The notes under the pieces are model-generated. The model had not been told where the DNA came from and did no database searches. It was given only the letters and a program-made list of their open reading frames with translations. 64,000 nucleotides of DNA from Acidicapsa dinghuensis (GTDB lineage Bacteria; Acidobacteriota; Terriglobia; Terriglobales; Acidobacteriaceae). Position numbers and translations under genes: made by a program. Positions 18,670 through 28,979 of this stretch are shown piece by piece (position 1 is the first letter of the stretch; each line of letters opens with the position of its first letter). Location: the NCBI RefSeq assembly GCF_025685685.1, contig NZ_JAGSYH010000004.1, positions 372,001 to 436,000 on the forward strand. The letters run 5' to 3'.

Positions 18670-19764
18670 TTATTTTTTACCAGAATCCGGCTCGATTTTC
18701 ATGACCCGCTCGAACTCGCTGACAGCGGCGTCCCAGGTAAACCGCTGGATGTTCTGACGCCCATTGTCGGCAATTCTTATCCGTAAGCTATTGTCTTGCA
18801 TCAGCGTCTTGATCGCATTCGCCAGGGACTCCGCATCCTGCACCGGTACCAGCAACGCAGTCTCATCCGGAGAACAAAATTCGCGGTGCCCTCCTATGTC
18901 AGTGGCTACAACAGCGGCTCCAGACATCATCGCCTCGCATGGCGGCAGCCCCCAGCCCTCGCTATGGCTTGGGGCTACAAAAATTGCCGCTCGATTATAG
19001 ATTCGGCGCAACGCTGCCTGAGCGGGGGTTCGATGATATTCGACCCAGTCGGGCAGATTGTCGGGGCGTGGTTCGATACCAAAGGTCTCTACTTGTAAAT
19101 CCGGATATTGTTCCTTGACCTTCGCTAAAGCGGCAAGCCCATCATAAGAACCCTTCCAGGACAAACTATGGCTGAACATCATGGCGACCCTTGTCGGAAT
19201 TCGATTCTCGATGGGCTCATCGCATCCGAAACGGCTGAAATCGAGCCCGTTTGGGATGTAATGACACTGTTCCCCTAATTCACGCGCAATATCGGCAAGC
19301 CAGCGTGCGATGACGATCTTTTCAAGAGGAGCGGTCCAGGTGGCCATCACTTCCTTATCCGATCCGAGCCAGGTTTCGAGGTGCTGGATCAAATAAAGCT
19401 TCTTGCCCGGCAAACCAATCATTGATGCGAGGCGATTTGCCGTGGTCCACCAGGTTGCCACGTACACATCTGCTTTCGGCAGGAACTGCTCGATGAGAGT
19501 AGGAATCCAAGACAACTTTACTAAAGGATTAAACTTGAACCACTGATGCGGCTTCCACTTGCCAGACAGCGCAAAACCGAGCCACCGAAACGGTCTGAGC
19601 CGGTCTGAGATTCCTCGTTTTGCCCCTGCAAGGTACATATGCGCCACGTGAACTACAGTAACGTCATGGCCTCGCGCTGCTAATCGATTGGCGTATTCAT
19701 AAACGATCTTGAAACCACCAATCGGGAAACTCCCTTCCTGAGGAAGAAGGAAAACGAGCTTCAT
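18670..19764 (-). CDS. Family 4 glycosyltransferase
   Basis: GT-B retaining glycosyltransferase of 364 aa. The N-terminus MKLVFLLPQEGSFPIGGFKIVYEYANRLAARGH is the usual acceptor-side opening with a Gly-rich loop. The donor side has MMFSHSLSWKGSYDGL and the signature FVAPSHSEGWGLPPCEAMMSGAAVVATDIGG (about residues 275-305), with the EX7E-like pair of the family. The catalytic domain faces the cytoplasm. It is flanked by a bidirectional terminator on its 3' side and is divergent from an O-antigen-ligase-like gene on its 5' side, which suggests a shared surface-polysaccharide role. Sugar and acceptor are unknown. Confidence 0.88.
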   Translation of the reverse strand: MKLVFLLPQEGSFPIGGFKIVYEYANRLAARGHDVTVVHVAHMYLAGAKRGISDRLRPFRWLGFALSGKWKPHQWFKFNPLVKLSWIPTLIEQFLPKADVYVATWWTTANRLASMIGLPGKKLYLIQHLETWLGSDKEVMATWTAPLEKIVIARWLADIARELGEQCHYIPNGLDFSRFGCDEPIENRIPTRVAMMFSHSLSWKGSYDGLAALAKVKEQYPDLQVETFGIEPRPDNLPDWVEYHRTPAQAALRRIYNRAAIFVAPSHSEGWGLPPCEAMMSGAAVVATDIGGHREFCSPDETALLVPVQDAESLANAIKTLMQDNSLRIRIADNGRQNIQRFTWDAAVSEFERVMKIEPDSGKK

Positions 19765-19961
19765 GCGATATCCCGCGTCGAGCAGTAATGCAACTTCAAA
19801 ATCCCTGAGCTCCTCTCAACATCTTCGCCCAATAAGTCCACACCCAGAGCCTATCCTGCATCGGGATGCTCATTGCTGGATGGATTCATGGGCCTAAAGT
19901 AGCACCAATTGGGGATACATGCTACTGCCGCCGGACTCTCCGGATCAGCTACCCTGAAATA

Positions 19962-21335
19962 ATGAGTATACTGTTCCTCCTCCCAGGACTCATCTCACTG
20001 ATTCTCGTGCTTCGCGGCAAGATTGAGACTGCGTTTCTGTCGGTATATCTCCCGTTACTGCTATTGACTCCTGATGGGTACTACTGCCGTTTGCCACATC
20101 TTCCGCCCATCTCAGCGGCACAGGCAGCCTTGATCCCGCTCGGCATAGCCGCGCTGTTTCGAAGACGTCCCAAAGGATTTCCAAACTTCCTGGATCTTCT
20201 CATTCTGCTGTTCCTGATCTCCACCAGCATCAGTGAAGTACTGAAGGAAAACATCCTGAACGATGGCATTTTCAGCGCCATAATGACGTGCGTTTCGATT
20301 GGTCTCACCTATGTGGTTGGCCGCAACGTTGCGGATTCGGATCTCCGCCTGGTCACAATCAAACGAATCACTATCTTATTGTTGCTGTTGGGGCCCGTCG
20401 GTCTAATCGAATGGCGCTTGGGACAAAACATCTATGGTGTACTTGGGATGAAGCTTTTTGGCGTAGGGACCGTTCATCCTCAAGTTCAGATACGAGCAGG
20501 ACATGGAAGAATGTCAGGATCTTTTAATGATGCGGAATTGGCTGGCATCGCGTTCGCGTTAGGCGCGGTCTTGAATGTATGCCTTTTCTACTGGCGCAAG
20601 TGGAGCCCGGCAAGCACGCAAATATTGGGAAAACGGTTCTCGTGGATGGAGAAATACCACATTCCCGGATTGGTTCTGCTCCTCTATATTTATCTCTCTC
20701 AATCGCGCGGCCCAATGATTGCTGTAGCTGCCGGATACCTCATCGTTCAAATTCCGAGATTCAAGAATAAACGAACAGCCATGATACTGGTCGCACTCAT
20801 TTTATGTGTTGGCGGTATCGCTGCATTCACGTATTTCAAAAGCTATACAAATGTTTCCAGCAGCGCCGATGTCAAGAATGAGCAACAGGGCAGTGCATTG
20901 TATCGCCGGCGCATGAACGAGCTCTACGTCCCGATTGTCAAGCAAGGAGGCATGTTTGGCTGGAGCATGCTCAGTCGCCCGATTCTCCCGAGCATGGCGT
21001 CCATCGACAATGAATTCTTATTGGTCCACATCGCTTATGGCGATGCGGGCTATGTACTTCTAATATTGATAGTCGCAGAATCTTTGCGACGCACTATCAA
21101 GCGTTGTTGGACCGCACGCGATAATCTTGACCAGGCTTTTGCCTTCTCACTACTCGCAGCACTTTCGGTGCTTTGGGTATCCCTCACCACCGTGTATATG
21201 GGAGAGCAAATACCTCAACTCGCGTTTCTCCTGATCGGTTGGACGCGCCTCTCTGCAGCTCCTTCTGCTCTCCAGGTAGCTGGCGACAAAGAGACAGAAA
21301 ACGCACGCTTCTCTTTTCAGCGTGTCTTTCAATAA
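19962..21335 (+). CDS. O-antigen ligase/polymerase-like polytopic membrane protein
   Basis: About 457 aa from the ATG at 19962, chosen because it opens directly into a membrane segment (MSILFLLPGLISLILVL); an upstream in-frame ATG at 19866 would add a hydrophilic stretch. There are about ten to twelve hydrophobic segments. The central loop GRMSGSFNDAELAGIAFALG and the later LSQSRGPMIAVAAGYLI resemble the O-antigen ligase (WaaL/Wzy-like) family, in which the conserved Arg in a periplasmic loop handles lipid-linked glycan. A distant relative of the two proteins at 51705 and 60514. The likely role is polymerisation or transfer of a lipid-linked polysaccharide across the periplasmic face. Confidence 0.75.
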   Translation: MSILFLLPGLISLILVLRGKIETAFLSVYLPLLLLTPDGYYCRLPHLPPISAAQAALIPLGIAALFRRRPKGFPNFLDLLILLFLISTSISEVLKENILNDGIFSAIMTCVSIGLTYVVGRNVADSDLRLVTIKRITILLLLLGPVGLIEWRLGQNIYGVLGMKLFGVGTVHPQVQIRAGHGRMSGSFNDAELAGIAFALGAVLNVCLFYWRKWSPASTQILGKRFSWMEKYHIPGLVLLLYIYLSQSRGPMIAVAAGYLIVQIPRFKNKRTAMILVALILCVGGIAAFTYFKSYTNVSSSADVKNEQQGSALYRRRMNELYVPIVKQGGMFGWSMLSRPILPSMASIDNEFLLVHIAYGDAGYVLLILIVAESLRRTIKRCWTARDNLDQAFAFSLLAALSVLWVSLTTVYMGEQIPQLAFLLIGWTRLSAAPSALQVAGDKETENARFSFQRVFQ

Positions 21336-22347
21336 CGCGTCTGGAACATCAAAGATTATTCCCGTTCCCGCGGCTGTTTCCGTTTGCTTCGTCCATCGAT
21401 GCAACGAATATCCACCACGGCATATCTCTGTTTACCCATTTGTGCTGGAGCCAGCCACTTCCTCCAGCAGGTTGCCAGGCGCTCTTCAGCCGAATTTACT
21501 GCCTCCTAAGTGGCAGACCCATCGTCATAAAGCGATTGATTAATTTTCTAAGTTGACAATCCCTTCTATTGCACACACGAGGGGGGATATGGTGTCATAT
21601 GTTCATAAAGCATATCTAGAGCTTGGGCGTTGATCCTTTGATACTCGGCAACCCGAGAACCTTTGCCGACTCTATCGAATCGGGCTTGATGTCTTTGCTC
21701 AGAATGTGCAGCGAGAGCTGACTGGTTGGGTGAATTTTTAACCTGACTACTTGCAATACTCTCTTCCCGCCTTGGCATCAGCAATCCATTGAAATTGCAG
21801 ACCGATCAACTGCTGCTACATCGGTCCCTAGGAGTGTGTTTGCAATCTTGGTGCCACCTGTCTCGCCGCAGCAGCTTAATAATGACCAACGGAAGCATGG
21901 AGAAGTCCGCAATTGAACGCAGTAACCTGACATTTCGCCTTTATTTTGCCTCTAATCGACTTTCCAGTTCAATAACGGAACAATTAGCCATCATTTTTTG
22001 GATTCGTCAAGATTTTTTGACACTTAGGTACCTTTGATGTGATTCCCTTGGTATAGTTACCTAAGTATCCAAAATATGACACTTCAGTTGTAGTCCAGCT
22101 GCATGCTGCCGATTCAATCAGTACAAACCAACAGGGTCGAATGACTTCAGCGTTGGAACGTACGAGTCGGCAATTCTTTGATTAACTTGTTGCCCCATAA
22201 GCACTTGATTGGCATTCAAAGACGCCTAACGGTCTGATCGTCAACCGCGGCGTTCAAAGATTTGTGTGCCGGAATATTTTGCTGCATTGATGACTTTGGT
22301 TTGAAAGGTAACTTGCCGTGCATGCGGCTGTTTTTAGGAGAGTTTTT
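21336..22347. other. Long intergenic region before the second giant gene
   Basis: About 1 kb without a supported gene. Short frames exist on both strands but have no ribosome site or recognisable family. The section 21900-22100 is AT-rich and contains the inverted repeat at 22022-22066 and a TATAGT hexamer, so control elements of the giant gene probably sit here. Confidence 0.45.
22022..22066 (+). promoter_or_regulatory. Inverted repeat around a promoter-like hexamer
   Basis: Arms ACTTAGGTA (22022-22030) and TACCTAAGT (22058-22066) are perfect 9-base complements with a 27-base spacer. A TTGACA hexamer ends at the left arm (22017-22022) and TATAGT (22052-22057) lies just inside the right arm, though their spacing does not form a standard promoter. 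A protein-binding site or stem-loop about 290 bases upstream of the second giant gene is possible. Confidence 0.35.
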
Positions 22348-25300
22348 ATGAGGAAATTTTTATCTGGTCTGGCGGCTTTTATTGCTGTACTCGCCATTCA
22401 TAATTCCGCTTTACCTGTCGCGGCCCAGACGTTGACTCTCAACGATGGTGCTATTGTTCAGCCATCTACCAGCCGCGTCGGCGTCAACATCGGCACAGTT
22501 GATTATTGGGATAATGGCCAGATTCTAAAGAATCTGGTTGGCTCCACCAATCCAGGCATGGAGCCACTACAGAACCGGCAGATCTGGGCTCTCACGAGCT
22601 CAGGAACGACGACGACATTTACAGTTCCTGACGTTTATGACACAGTTCCGGCAAACTACTGGACCGGAGCATCGTTCACCGTTGTAGAGTCGCAGAATGG
22701 CGGAGCTGAGCTTGGTTGCTCAGGAACAATCATCTCAAATACCGGTCCGAACTACCCGGCAAGCAGCGTGACAACCTGGGTTTCGCCCACAATCACTGCA
22801 GCTACTCCATGCAGCGCTCCGTTTCAGGTCGGCGACATTATCGTCCTCAGCAAAATAACGTTCCCCACGCCAGAATCGTGGTGGGAATCAGGTGGTCACG
22901 GCGGCTTGTCGGGCTCAGTTTCCGGCGGCGGACAATTACTGTCGGATACGACCGATCTTTGTTCCACCTGCGGCACTCAGGCCTTGAACATGAATGCCGC
23001 AGCATCCGGCTCGGCGGCTGGCGCCTCCTGGTACTTCGATAGCGAATCTACAGATAACATCTTCGTCCTGATGAACGGTACCTATCAGATATCGTTCTGG
23101 GCCAAGGCAGCCTCAGGCACTCCAAAACTAGTCGTCTCTGCAAGCCGCCAATCGTCCAACGGCTTTAACTGTGGTTCATATACTCCCACTTTGACATCAA
23201 CCTGGACACAATACACGTGGACGTGCACGGCATCGGAAACTTCCTCTACCACACCAGCAGCAGGGGGCCTCTCCTTCACAGCAACAGCCGGTTCGGTTTA
23301 TCTGGATAACGTCAGCTTTGAAAAAACGTCAGGCAATCCTAACAACACAACTGCTCTTCGAGATGAAGTAGTCCAGACTCTTCAGACCTTTTACGGTCCC
23401 TCCAATGAAAACAATCCCGGAACACTGCGCTACTGGGTCAACCAGAATGCGGAGTCGATCAGCAACTGGACCCAGCCCGACTACGCGCACATGCCCACCA
23501 GCGGCGGCACCGGATATTTCGTCGGCCCAGGTGGCGCTGGCTCTGAAAACCTCTCCCTTGAAGACTATCTCGTCATCTGCAAGTATCTGAATGCCTCTCC
23601 CTACCTCGAGGTTCCCGTAACACTCTCCACTTCCGAAGCCGCCAGCTTGATCGAGTTTCTGGCAGGTCCGTCCAACTCAACTTACGGTGCGAAGCGCGCC
23701 GCTCTTGGACAGATCAATCCCTGGACAGACGAGTTCAGCGTCATCCATCTCTCTTTCTGCAACGAGTGCTGGAACGCCTCATCCTTCATCGGTCAGGGGC
23801 TACCGGATCGCTCCACCTCCCCAAACTCCGAGTACTACTATGACTACAGCGTCCGCGCACGCGACATCTTCGCAGCGATGCGTGGCGATGCTTATTACTC
23901 TGCCTCTTCCTTCGATCTCGTCCTCAATGCCCAGACCGCAGTGAACTACAGCGCGGACACTGCGATTGCTCGCGCCCATCCAGACTCTATCGAACTTGAA
24001 GATTACACCTATGGAGCCGTCAGCTCTTTCGCGACCGACGCCGCATTATGGCAGCCAGCCATGGTTGATCCGTGGGAAAAGGTCACGAACCCATCTGACA
24101 TTCGCAACTTCTACCAGTCGGTTCACGATTATCAATCGCAGAATACCTGCGGTGCTACAGGCACAAGCAAGTGCAAGGTCAATATCTATGAGTGGGGCCA
24201 AGGAACGGTAAGCGGCTCGATTGACCAGCAGCACATGGACTACATCAATGCTGGCGGCGGAGAAGCGGCCGTTATGGCATTGCAACCACTGCTCAATATG
24301 CAGTATTACGGCATCGGGCCACAGTCTTTCTTCGCCCTGGGAGAATTCAGGAACCCGGTAGGCAACAATATGACGGCGAAGCTTTGGGGCAACGTCGTCG
24401 ATATGGGTGGCGCGACAAACAACGCACGTCCCACTTTCCTCGGAGTACAGCTGATCAACCAATCCATCATTGGTCCCATGTACTCGTGCTCGATCAACAA
24501 TAACGTTACCTACAATTTTGCGGGATCTCCAAATGGAGTGGCGGCAATGCCCGCAATGACGAACGTTCCTTATCTCTATGCATTCTGCTTCGAGAACGGA
24601 ACATCTCGCTCATTGGTTCTGATCAACACTGACCTGACTAACAGCCACAGCATTAGCTTCACCGGTTCCAACGTGCCTACAGGCGCGGTGACTCAGCGTC
24701 AGATCGCGCCCTCCAGCCTGGATACGATGAACGAAACCTCGACAGGCACTGTTACGACGCAAGCGCCAGCTACCGTATCGATTGAAACATCTTCACTTTC
24801 GAGCCCCACATCCATCACCCTGCCACCGCATTCGGCAACGGCGCTGGACTATACGGCCGGTGGCGCCGCTGCTACAGCAATGCCCACATTCAGTCCCGCT
24901 GCCGGTACATATGCCACAACCCAGTCGGTAACAATCACCGATACAACATCGGGAGCCTCCGTTTACTACACAACGGATGGCTCAACGCCAACGGCTTCAT
25001 CGCATCTTTACAGTGGCGCCATCACTGTCAGTGCAAATGAGACCCTCAACGCAATCGCCATTGCTTCCGGCTCATCGAGCAGCGCGGTGTCCTCGGCCAG
25101 TTACGTTATCGCGCCTCAACTCGCCACTCCGGCCTTTTCGGTCGCTGGCGGCACCTATGCGACAACGCAGACTGTATCGATCAGTGAAGCCACTTCTGGA
25201 AGTACGATTTACTACACGACCAATGGAACTGTACCTACCACATCTTCGACGGTCTATAGCGGTCCAACCACGATCGGTGCCACGGAAACCATCGAGGCCC

Positions 25301-27270
25301 TGGCGGTTAAATCCGGTTACACAAACAGCACAGTAGCCGTAGCGGCATACACGATCGCCGCGGAGTTACCCACCCCTGTCTTCTCGATTGCGCCAGGTAC
25401 TTACACCTCGTCGAAGCAACTCGCTATTTCCGATTCCGCCTCCGGAGCCAACATCTATTACACGACCAACGGTTCGACGCCGACGGCCTCCTCAACCTTC
25501 TATGGCGGACCTCTATGGCTCTCATCTAACACCAGCATCAAGGCCATCGCGATCAAGTCCGGTTCGACCAGCAGTGCTGTCCTCTCCGGCACCTTCACGA
25601 TTGCGCCAGTGTTGCCGACACCAACCTTTTCACCACACCCTGGTATCTACACGTCAGTTCAAACTGTATCGATTGCTGAATCCGTTGCTGGCTCAACGAT
25701 CTACTACACCACCAACGGCGCAACGCCCACTACTTCCTCTCAGAAGTACACAGGATCGTTCACTGTCGGAACAACCGAAACGGTTCAAGCGATAGCTGTC
25801 GCTACCAACTACACTAACAGCGCTGTGGGTTCGTCGGCGTACACGATCAACCTACCGAACACAACCGCAGCGCCAGCGTTCAGTGTTGCCGGCGGCACAT
25901 ACGCAAGTACGCAGTCGGTAACGATCTCGGATGCTACCTCTGGAGCAGCGATCTACTACACCACCAATGGCACAACGCCAACAACATCGTCGGCCAAATA
26001 CTCTGGAGCGATCTCTGTCAGCGCTTCCGAAACCCTCGAAGCGATTGCAGTCAAATCAGGTTACGCAAATAGTCCCGTAACATCAGCGGTGTACACGATC
26101 GGCAAGGTTCTGTCGACTCCAACCTTTTCGCCGGCGACTGGTACCTATTCCTCTGCACAAGGCGTCACCATCTCTGACGCCACGGCGGGAGCGACGATTT
26201 ACTACACCACCAACGGCACTGGCCCGACGACCTCCTCTGCAATCTACACTTCGCCTATCACTGTGAGCGCCACAGAGACCATCAAGGCAATTGCCGTCGA
26301 AAAAGGAATGACCACCAGCACCGAAGGCCAGGCGACATTCACGATCAATCTATCTAACACAACCACGGCGCCAGTATTCAGTGTTGGCGGCGGAACCTAC
26401 ACAAACGCACAGTCTGTAACGATCTCGGATGCTTCCTCTGGAGCGACCATCTACTACACCACCAATGGATCGACGCCCACCACGTCGTCCACCAAGTATT
26501 CCGGTGCAATCTCAGTGAGCGCTTCCGAAACCCTGGAAGCCATCGCAATCGAATCCGGATACACCAATAGCCCTGTGACTTCGGCTACATATGTGATCTC
26601 AGCGGTCACAACCACGGCGACACCGACTGGAACGACTTACGTCAACTTTGCAAGCAATGCCATTAGTGCCAGCCAACTCAGTCTGAACAACGGTGCCGCA
26701 GTGACCAATGGAGCACTGGTATTGACAGATGGCGGCACTGTCGAACAGCGCACAGCTTTCTATCCAAAAGCAGTGCCGGTCAATTCCTTTACCAATGACT
26801 TCACGTTCAAGCTTTTAAATGCAAAAGCAAACGGATTTACCTTTACCATCCAGAATTCCTCAAAGGGCAAATGGGCTGTTGGTTATTCCGGAAGCGGCTT
26901 GGGGTATCAAGGCATTGGCGCCAGCATGGCCGTAACGTTCGATATCTTTGACCAGGTCGGCTCCGGCACAGACTCATTTGGCGTTGCGCAATGGGGTGAT
27001 GCTCCAACCTCAAGCAGTGGCATCGATCTGAGCACGACCAATCTCAATCTGAAGAGCGGCGACCTGATAAAAGCTCATGTCGTATACAGCAACTCGACGC
27101 TTACCGTAACCCTCACCGACACGGTGACAGGAGCAAGCGTGTCGGACTCCTTCAGCATCGACATACCTTCTGTGATTGGCTCTACAACAGCGTATATCGG
27201 ATTTACCGGCGCCACCGGCGCTCTGACAGCAACACAGGAAGTACTGAGCTGGACTTACACCGGTCAGTAG
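22348..27270 (+). CDS. Giant secreted protein: glycosidase-like head, 7 chitobiase-C-type repeats, L-type lectin domain
   Basis: Protein of 1640 aa. The start at 22348 has TAGGAG five bases upstream and gives a signal peptide (MRKFLSGLAAFIAVLAIHNSALPVAAQ). Residues ~30-840 look like a polysaccharide-active enzyme: a beta-rich section near 90-330 (carbohydrate-binding-module-like), then a barrel-like part with VIHLSFCNECWN (Glu473 in an NE pair) and VNIYEWGQG (Glu615), a layout reminiscent of clan GH-A glycosidases, and a beta-domain ending in ITLPPHSATALDY like those of arabinofuranosidase-type enzymes. Seven ~82-aa IYYTTNGTTPTTSS modules follow (~24875-26610), then one lectin-like domain (26630-27267). 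The enzyme assignment is inference from pattern only. The shared tail with the 12317-18574 protein suggests a common extracellular target. Confidence 0.8.
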   Translation: MRKFLSGLAAFIAVLAIHNSALPVAAQTLTLNDGAIVQPSTSRVGVNIGTVDYWDNGQILKNLVGSTNPGMEPLQNRQIWALTSSGTTTTFTVPDVYDTVPANYWTGASFTVVESQNGGAELGCSGTIISNTGPNYPASSVTTWVSPTITAATPCSAPFQVGDIIVLSKITFPTPESWWESGGHGGLSGSVSGGGQLLSDTTDLCSTCGTQALNMNAAASGSAAGASWYFDSESTDNIFVLMNGTYQISFWAKAASGTPKLVVSASRQSSNGFNCGSYTPTLTSTWTQYTWTCTASETSSTTPAAGGLSFTATAGSVYLDNVSFEKTSGNPNNTTALRDEVVQTLQTFYGPSNENNPGTLRYWVNQNAESISNWTQPDYAHMPTSGGTGYFVGPGGAGSENLSLEDYLVICKYLNASPYLEVPVTLSTSEAASLIEFLAGPSNSTYGAKRAALGQINPWTDEFSVIHLSFCNECWNASSFIGQGLPDRSTSPNSEYYYDYSVRARDIFAAMRGDAYYSASSFDLVLNAQTAVNYSADTAIARAHPDSIELEDYTYGAVSSFATDAALWQPAMVDPWEKVTNPSDIRNFYQSVHDYQSQNTCGATGTSKCKVNIYEWGQGTVSGSIDQQHMDYINAGGGEAAVMALQPLLNMQYYGIGPQSFFALGEFRNPVGNNMTAKLWGNVVDMGGATNNARPTFLGVQLINQSIIGPMYSCSINNNVTYNFAGSPNGVAAMPAMTNVPYLYAFCFENGTSRSLVLINTDLTNSHSISFTGSNVPTGAVTQRQIAPSSLDTMNETSTGTVTTQAPATVSIETSSLSSPTSITLPPHSATALDYTAGGAAATAMPTFSPAAGTYATTQSVTITDTTSGASVYYTTDGSTPTASSHLYSGAITVSANETLNAIAIASGSSSSAVSSASYVIAPQLATPAFSVAGGTYATTQTVSISEATSGSTIYYTTNGTVPTTSSTVYSGPTTIGATETIEALAVKSGYTNSTVAVAAYTIAAELPTPVFSIAPGTYTSSKQLAISDSASGANIYYTTNGSTPTASSTFYGGPLWLSSNTSIKAIAIKSGSTSSAVLSGTFTIAPVLPTPTFSPHPGIYTSVQTVSIAESVAGSTIYYTTNGATPTTSSQKYTGSFTVGTTETVQAIAVATNYTNSAVGSSAYTINLPNTTAAPAFSVAGGTYASTQSVTISDATSGAAIYYTTNGTTPTTSSAKYSGAISVSASETLEAIAVKSGYANSPVTSAVYTIGKVLSTPTFSPATGTYSSAQGVTISDATAGATIYYTTNGTGPTTSSAIYTSPITVSATETIKAIAVEKGMTTSTEGQATFTINLSNTTTAPVFSVGGGTYTNAQSVTISDASSGATIYYTTNGSTPTTSSTKYSGAISVSASETLEAIAIESGYTNSPVTSATYVISAVTTTATPTGTTYVNFASNAISASQLSLNNGAAVTNGALVLTDGGTVEQRTAFYPKAVPVNSFTNDFTFKLLNAKANGFTFTIQNSSKGKWAVGYSGSGLGYQGIGASMAVTFDIFDQVGSGTDSFGVAQWGDAPTSSSGIDLSTTNLNLKSGDLIKAHVVYSNSTLTVTLTDTVTGASVSDSFSIDIPSVIGSTTAYIGFTGATGALTATQEVLSWTYTGQ

Positions 27271-27294
27271 ACCGGCAAAGAGAATCTGAAACAG

Positions 27295-27326
27295 GGGCGG
27301 AAACCTTAGTGGCTTCCGCCCTTTTT
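27295..27326 (+). terminator. Rho-independent terminator of the second giant gene
   Basis: GGGCGGAA (27295-27302) pairs with TTCCGCCC (27314-27321), the stem continuing inward with CC/GG across one mismatch, and is followed by five T (27322-27326). It lies 25 bases after the stop codon. Confidence 0.85.
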
Positions 27327-27440
27327 GTTGTTTTGCATTGACTCTTCGACGGCAAATCGCCACCGGCAGCCTATACCTTGAAGATCATCCCAGGCACACC
27401 GGCAACCATTCAAATGGGTGAAAGAAGCGCGTGTCCAAAA

Positions 27441-28979
27441 CTACGGAGTACGTTGCCATACTTCGAAATACTCCGTTAGGGAAGTTCTGTTGAAGTGCGA
27501 CAAACGCTGTTGGACACGTCCATCTGCATAGGCATATACAGGGCTGCTTCGATCCAGAACTACAACCTGAGCAGCATCGATCTGGCGAAGCATGCGATCT
27601 TCATCCGCAGGAAGTAATTGACCTACCTGTAGGGTCCACAATTCAGGCGAATGTACGGTGGGGAAATAATGATGAGCACCGGTACCGTAGGATAACAAAA
27701 GCACATTTTCGCGCTTGGATAAATTTAGGATCGGGGACCACTCCCTGATCCATTCGGAATCTGCATAAAGACCCGCTGTTATGCCTGGGGATTTCTGCAT
27801 CTCCCAACTCAAAATGTCTGTGCGCAACAGGGCTGCCTGCCCCATAACTCCCAGCAAAACAAAAATTGACATGAGCACGTTTCTTCTCTGTCCGGGTTGC
27901 ATTGTCGATAGTCCTAAAAGCATGCCGCTGATCAACAACGGATCGAATATGTAGTGTTGATGGCGGGATCCGTACGCTACAACAGCAAGCAAAACCTCGA
28001 TCGACGCGCATAAAAAGATCGCCGTGTCACGGCCTTCAAGTTTCTTGCTCATCCACACTCTGCGGCAAGCGTGAAAAGTGAAAGCAAGCAGGCAAAGCAT
28101 GCTGAAAACCCACCACACCACAGGGCAGGCAAATATATAAACCACTTCATGAATGAGGCCAAACCCTGGCGGGTGCAGGAACTCCATAAACGCTAGAGGC
28201 GTTCCGAACCCCACCTGCTTGTAAAAACGCATACCGGCCATTGGCGTCGCTGTCGCGGCAACCGAGGGCCAGCCAAACTCCCATCTCAGGAAAGCGCCAG
28301 TTGCAAGGTAGGTGACTACCCCCGGAATATAGGAACGAAGAAGGCATAAGATAGGCTCTTGGCGCTTAAGAAACCATTGTCCAAGCAACAAGGCCGCCAA
28401 CATTCCTGCCATAGCGAGCGACAGCGAGGGAACACTCCAGCATCCGATTGCGGATACAGCCAATGCGAGGTCCAGCCTTCGGTACAGCACAAATAAGATG
28501 CCGTACATCAGCGATAGCTGCACAGGTTCGTAAGGCAAATTTGGCACTACGAGATTCATGATCCGCGAGAGAGCCAGAACAGCTACAAACCAAATCCATC
28601 CGCGGGGCAAGACCCGTAGAAGAAGCGCACAAAACACGGCCACGAGTAACAGCGTTACCATGGCGCATCCAAGCATTGACCAATAACCCCTGCCGAACCA
28701 CAGAAACAATACATGTTGCAGTGCGACAGGCAGCAGCCCATAGGAGTAGAAAGTGTCAACGCCAAGCCGGAGATGCTGCGCTTGCAGGTAGTCCAGATTC
28801 AGGAAGCTTCCCCGATCCTTCAATACCCAGAGATTCAGTGAAAATACCTCACGCCATGAGAACAGATAGATAATCAGAAAAGACGCAGCAATCCATGAGA
28901 AATGAATGATTGTTTGCCGGTCATCTTCTGACAGTCCCCGGCCTACCTTTCTATCCAGGGCCGTGGAAGGAAGCAGCAT
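27441..28979 (-). CDS. Polytopic membrane protein, GT-C glycosyltransferase-like
   Basis: Membrane protein of 512 aa with roughly ten to eleven hydrophobic segments from residue 25 to 400, then a soluble C-terminal domain of about 110 aa. The first loop VLKDRGSFLNLDYLQAQHLRLGVDTFYSYG has acidic residues in the position where GT-C transferases (ArnT/PMT-like) carry their catalytic Asp. I do not recognise an exact family. It begins one base after the stop of the glycosyltransferase upstream (28980), so the two are co-transcribed. As last gene of the run that starts with the flippase at 49420, it may add a sugar from a lipid-linked donor on the periplasmic side. Confidence 0.6.
   Translation of the reverse strand: MLLPSTALDRKVGRGLSEDDRQTIIHFSWIAASFLIIYLFSWREVFSLNLWVLKDRGSFLNLDYLQAQHLRLGVDTFYSYGLLPVALQHVLFLWFGRGYWSMLGCAMVTLLLVAVFCALLLRVLPRGWIWFVAVLALSRIMNLVVPNLPYEPVQLSLMYGILFVLYRRLDLALAVSAIGCWSVPSLSLAMAGMLAALLLGQWFLKRQEPILCLLRSYIPGVVTYLATGAFLRWEFGWPSVAATATPMAGMRFYKQVGFGTPLAFMEFLHPPGFGLIHEVVYIFACPVVWWVFSMLCLLAFTFHACRRVWMSKKLEGRDTAIFLCASIEVLLAVVAYGSRHQHYIFDPLLISGMLLGLSTMQPGQRRNVLMSIFVLLGVMGQAALLRTDILSWEMQKSPGITAGLYADSEWIREWSPILNLSKRENVLLLSYGTGAHHYFPTVHSPELWTLQVGQLLPADEDRMLRQIDAAQVVVLDRSSPVYAYADGRVQQRLSHFNRTSLTEYFEVWQRTP

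Noticed and set aside
21566..22037. Short open frames of 72 and 82 codons in the 1-kb gap before the second giant gene
   Set aside because: No ribosome site, no recognisable domain and unusual composition; treated as noncoding.
22017..22045. TTGACA followed by a candidate -10
   Set aside because: No -10-like hexamer at 16-18 bases spacing (TGATTC is the best), so I did not call a promoter there, only the inverted repeat.
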